Below, piece by piece: positions 12,001 through 18,000 of a stretch of DNA of 64,000 nucleotides. A program made the translations under genes and the position numbers. The notes beneath the pieces were generated by a model that saw only the letters and a list, made by a program, of their open reading frames with translations, made no database searches and was not told the DNA's origin. Origin of the DNA: Streptomyces sp. MJM8645 (GTDB lineage: Bacteria > Actinomycetota > Actinomycetes > Streptomycetales > Streptomycetaceae). Each line of letters opens with the position of its first letter. Positions within the stretch are counted from its first letter, which is position 1. The DNA is taken from contig NZ_LJJF01000002.1 in the NCBI RefSeq assembly GCF_001625365.1, forward strand, positions 372,001-436,000. The letters run 5' to 3'.

Positions 12001-15000
12001 GCGGCCGCCCGATCACCGGGCGCGCGCTCGACTCCACCGGCGCGTAGACCGAGTCCACCGTGCACTCGGCCGGCCCGTAGTAGTTCAGGGAGAACACCTC
12101 GCCGGCCGCCCGCAGCCGCTCCCACAGCTGCTCCGGAACGGCCTCACCACCCAACCCGACCATCGAGGGACGCCACCGCGGGTGGGTCAAGAGGCCGTGA
12201 TCGACAAGGACTTGCAGGTAGGACGGGGTTCCGCCGACAGTGTCCAGCCCGGCCCGCGCGGCGTACTCGAGGTAGGCGTCCGGGTCGGTCCAGGTCGCCT
12301 CGTCCAGGACGTGCAGCTCGTGCCCGGCGAACAGGGCGAACAGTTGGTCGCAGGAGGCGTCGAACGACACGGACGTGGTCAGCCCGATCCGCATGCGCTC
12401 CTTGATCCGGAAGACCAGCGAGCGCTGGTCGGCGAACAGGTTGAACAGGCCTCCGTGCGTCACCACCACGCCCTTGGGCTTGCCGGTCGAACCGGAGGTG
12501 TAGATGACGTAGACCGGGTGGCCCGGGTCGACGGCCACCGCGGGGTCCGTCACCGGGCAGCCCGCGACCAGCTCGGCCGTCTCCGGGTCGTCGACCACCA
12601 GCCGACCGGCCGGACCGGCCGGCAGCCGATCCCGGGTACGGGTGTCGGTCACCACCATGACCGGCCGGGCGTCGTCGAGCATGTGCCCGATCCGCGCGGC
12701 CGGGTACTCCGGATCGACCGGGAGGTACGCCGCGCCCGTCTTCAGCACCGCGAGGATCGCCACCACCAACTCGGCCGACCTCGGCAGCGCCACCGCCACC
12801 AACCGCTCCGGCCCCGCACCCCGCGCGATCAGCGCATGCGCCAACCGGTTCGCCCGCGCGTCCAACTCCGCGTACGTCAGCGACACTTCCGGCCCGACAA
12901 CCGCGAGGGCGTCCGGAGTCGCCCGGACCTGCTCCCGGAACAACTCCGGCAGGCTCTCGGTGAAGGCCTGGGCCGCCGGGCCGGTGCCCAGCGCCGTCAG
13001 CTCGGCGTGCTCCTCGGCGCTGAGCAGGCCGATCCGGCTGAGCCGCCGCCGCGGGTCGGCGACCGCGGCGCGGAGCAGCCGCTCCCACCTCCCGATCATC
13101 GTCTCGACGGTGGCCGGGTCGTAGAGGTCACTGGTGTACTCGACGAATACGTCGATCCCCTCCGGGGTGGGGGCACCTCCCGGGCCGCCGGGTCCAGGGG
13201 GACCGTCCTGTCCGTGCCGCTCCGACATGGTGAAGATCAGGTCGAGCTTGGCGGTGGTCGACGTCGACGGCACGTCCTCGACGCGCAGCCCGGGAGGCGC
13301 GAAGTCGGCCCGAGGAGCGTTCTGCAGCACCAGCATGACCTGGAACAACGGGTGGTGCGACAGCGACCGGGACGGGTTCAGGACCTCGACCAGGTATTCG
13401 AACGGCAGGTCCTGGTGGGCGTACCCGGCCAGCGCGGTGTCCCGGACCCGGCCCAGCAGCTCGGCGAAGGTCGGATCGCCCGAGGTGTCGGTACGGAACA
13501 CCAGGGTGTTGACGAAGTAGCCGACCAGCTCGTCCTGCGCCTGGTCGGTCCGGCCCGCGACCGGGCTGCCCACCGGGATGTCGTCGCCGGCGCCGAGCTT
13601 GCTCAGCAACGCGGCAAGTCCTGCCTGGAGCACCATGAACAGACTGGTCCCGTGCTCACGGGCGAGCTCGCGCAGACCGCGGTGCAGCTCGGCGTCCAGC
13701 CCTGCACGCACGGAGCCGCCCCGGTGGGAGGCGACCGCCGGGCGGGTCCGGTCGGTGGGCAGCTGGATCTGCTCCGGCAGCCCGGCCAACTGCCGGGTCC
13801 AGTAGGCCGCCTGGCCCGCGAACAGGCTGTCCCGGTCGGTGGCGTCGCCGAGCAGTTCGTGCTGCCACAGGGTGTAGTCGGCGTACTGCACGGGCAGCGG
13901 CGCCCACTGCGGCTCCTCGCGCTGGCAGCGCGCCGCGTAGGCGGCGGTCAGGTCCTGCGTGAGCGGGCCCAACGACCAGCCGTCACCCGCGATGTGGTGC
14001 ATGACCAGCAGCAGCACGTGCTCGTCCGGCGCGATCTCGAACAGCCAGGCGCGCAGCGGCAGATCGACCGCCAGGTCGAACGGACGGGCCTTCGCGGTCG
14101 TCAGCGCGCCCGGCAGCCCGTCCTCGGTGGTCCGGCTCACGTCCAGCCGCGGGCGGCCGGCCACGACGTCCAGCACCTGCTGGTGCGGCACGCCGTCCAC
14201 GGCCGGGAAGACGGTGCGCAGGCTCTCGTGCCGGGCCACCACGTCCGCGACCGCGGCCTCCAGGGCCCGCCGGTCCAGATCTCCGGACAGCCGCCAGACC
14301 AGGGAGATGTGGTAGTTGGCGCTGGCGCCCTCCAGCTGGTGCAGGAACCACAGCCGGCGTTGCGCGAACGACAGCGGGATCACGTGGGGGCGCTCGCGCC
14401 GTGCCAGGGCGGCCTGCGCCGGTCCGGCCGCCGCCAGGGTGGCGGCCAGGGCAGCCGGGGTCCGCGCCTCGAACAGGGTGCGCAGCGGCATCTCGACACC
14501 GAGGGTCGCGCGAATCCGGGCAGCCAGCCGGGTGGCGAGCAGCGAGTGCCCGCCGAGGTCGAAGAAGCCGTCCTCGACGCCGGCCGAGGCGACGCCCAGA
14601 ACCTCGGCGAACAGCTCGCAGAGGACCTGCTCCTGCGGGGTGCGCGGCGTGCGGCCGGCGGCCGGCGGGGCGAGGTCGGGGGCGGGCAGGGCCCGGCGGT
14701 CCAGCTTGCCGTTGGCGGTCAGCGGCAGCGCGTCCAGCAGGACGTACGCCGACGGCACCATGTGCTCCGGCAGCCGCTCGGTCAGGTACGCGCGCAGGTC
14801 CGCCGGGCGCGGTGTGGCACCGGCGGCCGGGACCAGGTAGGCGACCAGTCGGGTGTCGTCGGCCCGGTCCTGCCGGGCCAGGACGGCCGCCTGGGCGACG
14901 CCGGGGTGCACGACCAGGGCCGCCTCGATCTCGCCGAGCTCGATCCGGAAGCCGCGGACCTTCACCTGCTGGTCGGCCCGGCCGACGAAGCTCAGGCTGC

Positions 15001-18000
15001 CTTCCGTGGCCCGGCGCACCACGTCGCCGCTGCGGTACATCCGGCTGCCCGCCGGCCCGTACGGGTCGGCGACGAAGCGCCCGGCGGTCAGGCCCGGCCG
15101 GTTCAGGTAGCCGCGCGCCAGCCCGGCGCCCGCCACGTACAGCTCGCCGGGCACGCCCGGGGCCACCGGCCGCAGGCCGTCGTCGAGCACGTACGTCCGC
15201 AGGTCCGGGAGGCCCGCGCCGATCTGGCCGGCTGCGGTGCCGGACCGGTCGAGCGCCGCGTACGTGACGTGCACGGTGGTCTCGGTGATGCCGTACATGT
15301 TGACCAGCCGGGGCGCGTCCTCCGGGTGCCGCTCGTACCAGCTCACCAACCGGGCGTGCTCCAGTGCCTCACCGCCGAAGACCACCGTGCGCAGGGCGAG
15401 TTCACGCGGGTGCTCGGCTTCCGCCTGCATCAGCTGGTAGAAGGCGGACGGCGTCTGGTTGAGCACCGTCACCCGCTCGCGGGCGAGGAGCTCCAGGAAC
15501 GCGCCGGGCGAGCGGCTGGTCTCGTGGTCCACGATCACGAGACGGCCGCCGTGCAGCAGCGCGCCCCACAGCTCCCACACCGAGAAGTCGAAGGCGTAGG
15601 AGTGGAAGAGCGTCCAGACGTCCTCGGCGGTGAAGCCGAACAGCTCCTCCGTCGTCCGGAACAGCCGCACCACGTTGTGGTGCGGAACCACGACGCCCTT
15701 GGGGTTGCCGGTGGAGCCGGAGGTGTGGATGACGTAGGCGGCGTGGCCGGGATCGACGGTGACCCCCGGGTCCGTGTCCGGCAGCCCGTCCAGGTCGGCG
15801 GAGTCCAGCAGCAGCCGGTCCAGGTGGTCCGCCCCCGGCAGCTCGCCGATACCGCTCGTCGTGACGAGCAGCGCGGGCCGGGTGTCCTGGAGCAGGTAGG
15901 AGATCCGGGCCGCAGGGTACTTCGGATCCACCGGAACGTAGGCGCCGCCGGCCTTGACCACCGCGAGCACCGCGACGACCAGGTCCGCCGAGCGCGGCAG
16001 GGCCAGGGCCACCAGCCGCTCCGGGCCCACGCCCCGGTCGATGAGCGCGTGCGCGAGCCGGTTGGCGCGGGTGTTCAACTCGCCGTAGGAAAGGGTTACT
16101 TCACCATCCGTTAGGGCGACGGCGGCCGGGTTGGTCCGGACCCGCCGCTCGAAGAGCGCGGTCAGGCTGCTGCCCGGCGCGTCCTCCCCCTCGGTACGGG
16201 CCGGGAGCAGCGCGCGGAATTCCTCGGCGGACAGCACGTCCACCCGGCCGATCCGTCGGCCGGGGTCGGCGACGACGGCGCGCAGCAGCCGCAGCCACCG
16301 GTCGACGATCCCCGCCACGGTGGCCTCGTCGAAGAGGTCGGTGCTGTACTCGACCACGCCCGACAGCCCCTCCGTACCCGGCTGTTCGGCCAGGATGAAG
16401 GTCAGGTCGCACTTGGCCGTACCGGTGTGCACCAGGTCGGTCGTCACCCGCAGCCCCGGCAGGTCGAAGGCGCCGAGCGGGGCGTTCTGCAGGGCGAGCA
16501 TGGTCTGGAAGAGCGGGTGGTGCGCCAGTGTCCGGGTCGGGTTCAGTGCCTCCACGAGGTGCTCGAACGGCACGTCCTGGTGCGCGTATGCGGCCAGCGC
16601 GTTGGAGCGCACCCGGCCCAGCAGTTCGGCGAACGACGGGTCGCCGGACAGGTCGGTGCGCAGCACGAGGGTGTTGACGAAGAAGCCGACCAGGTCGTCC
16701 AGGGCCTCGTCGGTGCGCCCGGCGATCGGCGTGCCGACCGGGACGTCGGTGCCGGCGCCGAGCTTGCCGAGCAGGGCGGCCAGCCCGGCCTGGAGCACCA
16801 TGAACAGGCTGACGCCACCGTCGCGGGCGAGTTCGCGCAGGCCCTGGTGCAGCTCGGCGTCGATGCGCACCGGCAGGTGGGCGCCCCGGTAGGACATCGC
16901 GGCCGGCCGGGGCCGGTCGAAGGGCAGCTCCACCTGGTCGGGCAGGTGCGCCAACTGCTCCCGCCAGTACGCGAGCTGGCCGCTCAGCAGGCTGTCCGGG
17001 TCTGCGCCGTCGCCCAGCAGCTCCCGCTGCCAGAGGGTGTAGTCGGCGTACTGGACCGGCAGCTGGGCCCACTCCGGCTTCGCGCCCTCGGTACGGGCCG
17101 CGTAGGCGGTCCTCAGGTCCCGCAGGAGCGGGCCCGCCGACCAGCCGTCACCGGCGATGTGGTGCACCACCAGCAGCAGCACGTGCTCCTCGGTGCCGAG
17201 CCGGAAGAGCTCGGCACGCAGCGGCGGCTCGTCGGAGAGCTCGAAACCGTGCCGCGCCGCCTCCGCCAGAAGGTGCGGCAGGTCGCGCTCGCCGCCCTCG
17301 GTGACCCGCAGCCGCGGCCGGGCCTCGTCGGCTTCCAGCACCCGCTGGTACGGAACACCGCCGGCCACGGGGAAGACGGTGCGCAGGCTCTCGTGCCGCT
17401 CGACCAGGTCCGCCAGGGCGGCCTCCAGGGCCCGCTGGTCCAGCTCGCCGGACAGCCGCAGCGCCAGCGGGATGTTGTAGGTGGCGCTCGGTCCCTCCAT
17501 GCGGTGCAGGAACCACAGCCGGCGCTGCGCGAAGGACAGCGGGACGGCCTCGGGCCGCTCGTGCCGACTCAATGCCGGGCGCGCCCGGCCGGCGATGTCC
17601 ACCGCCGCCGCCAGTTCCGCCACCGTCGGCGCGTCGAACAGGTCGCGCAGCCCCAGCTCCACGCCCAGCACCGACCGGGCCCGGGCGACCAGCCGGGTGG
17701 CCAGCAGGGAGTGCCCGCCGAGGTCGAAGAAGCTGTCGTCCAGCCCCGGCTCGGACACTCCGAGGACCTCGGCGAACAGGCCTGCGAGCAGGTGCTCGAC
17801 CGCGGAGCGCGGAGCGCGTCCCGGCACGGCCGGCTGCCGCTCGGGCGCTGGCAGAGCCCGCCGGTCGAGCTTGCCGTTCGGGGTCAGCGGCAGGACGTCC
17901 AGCACCATGAACGCCGACGGCACCATGTGCTTGGGCAACCGCGCCCGGAGGTGTTCGCGCAGGGCAGTGTCGGTGACCGTGGCACCGGGCTCGGCGACGG

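Noticed and set aside
8..16114. Very long plus-strand open frames (8-3271, 4769-9844, 9875-16114)
   Set aside because: They are antisense to the NRPS and arise from its extreme GC skew. The NRPS frame carries all conserved motifs, while these frames are Arg/Gly/Val-rich with no domain and no ribosome site.
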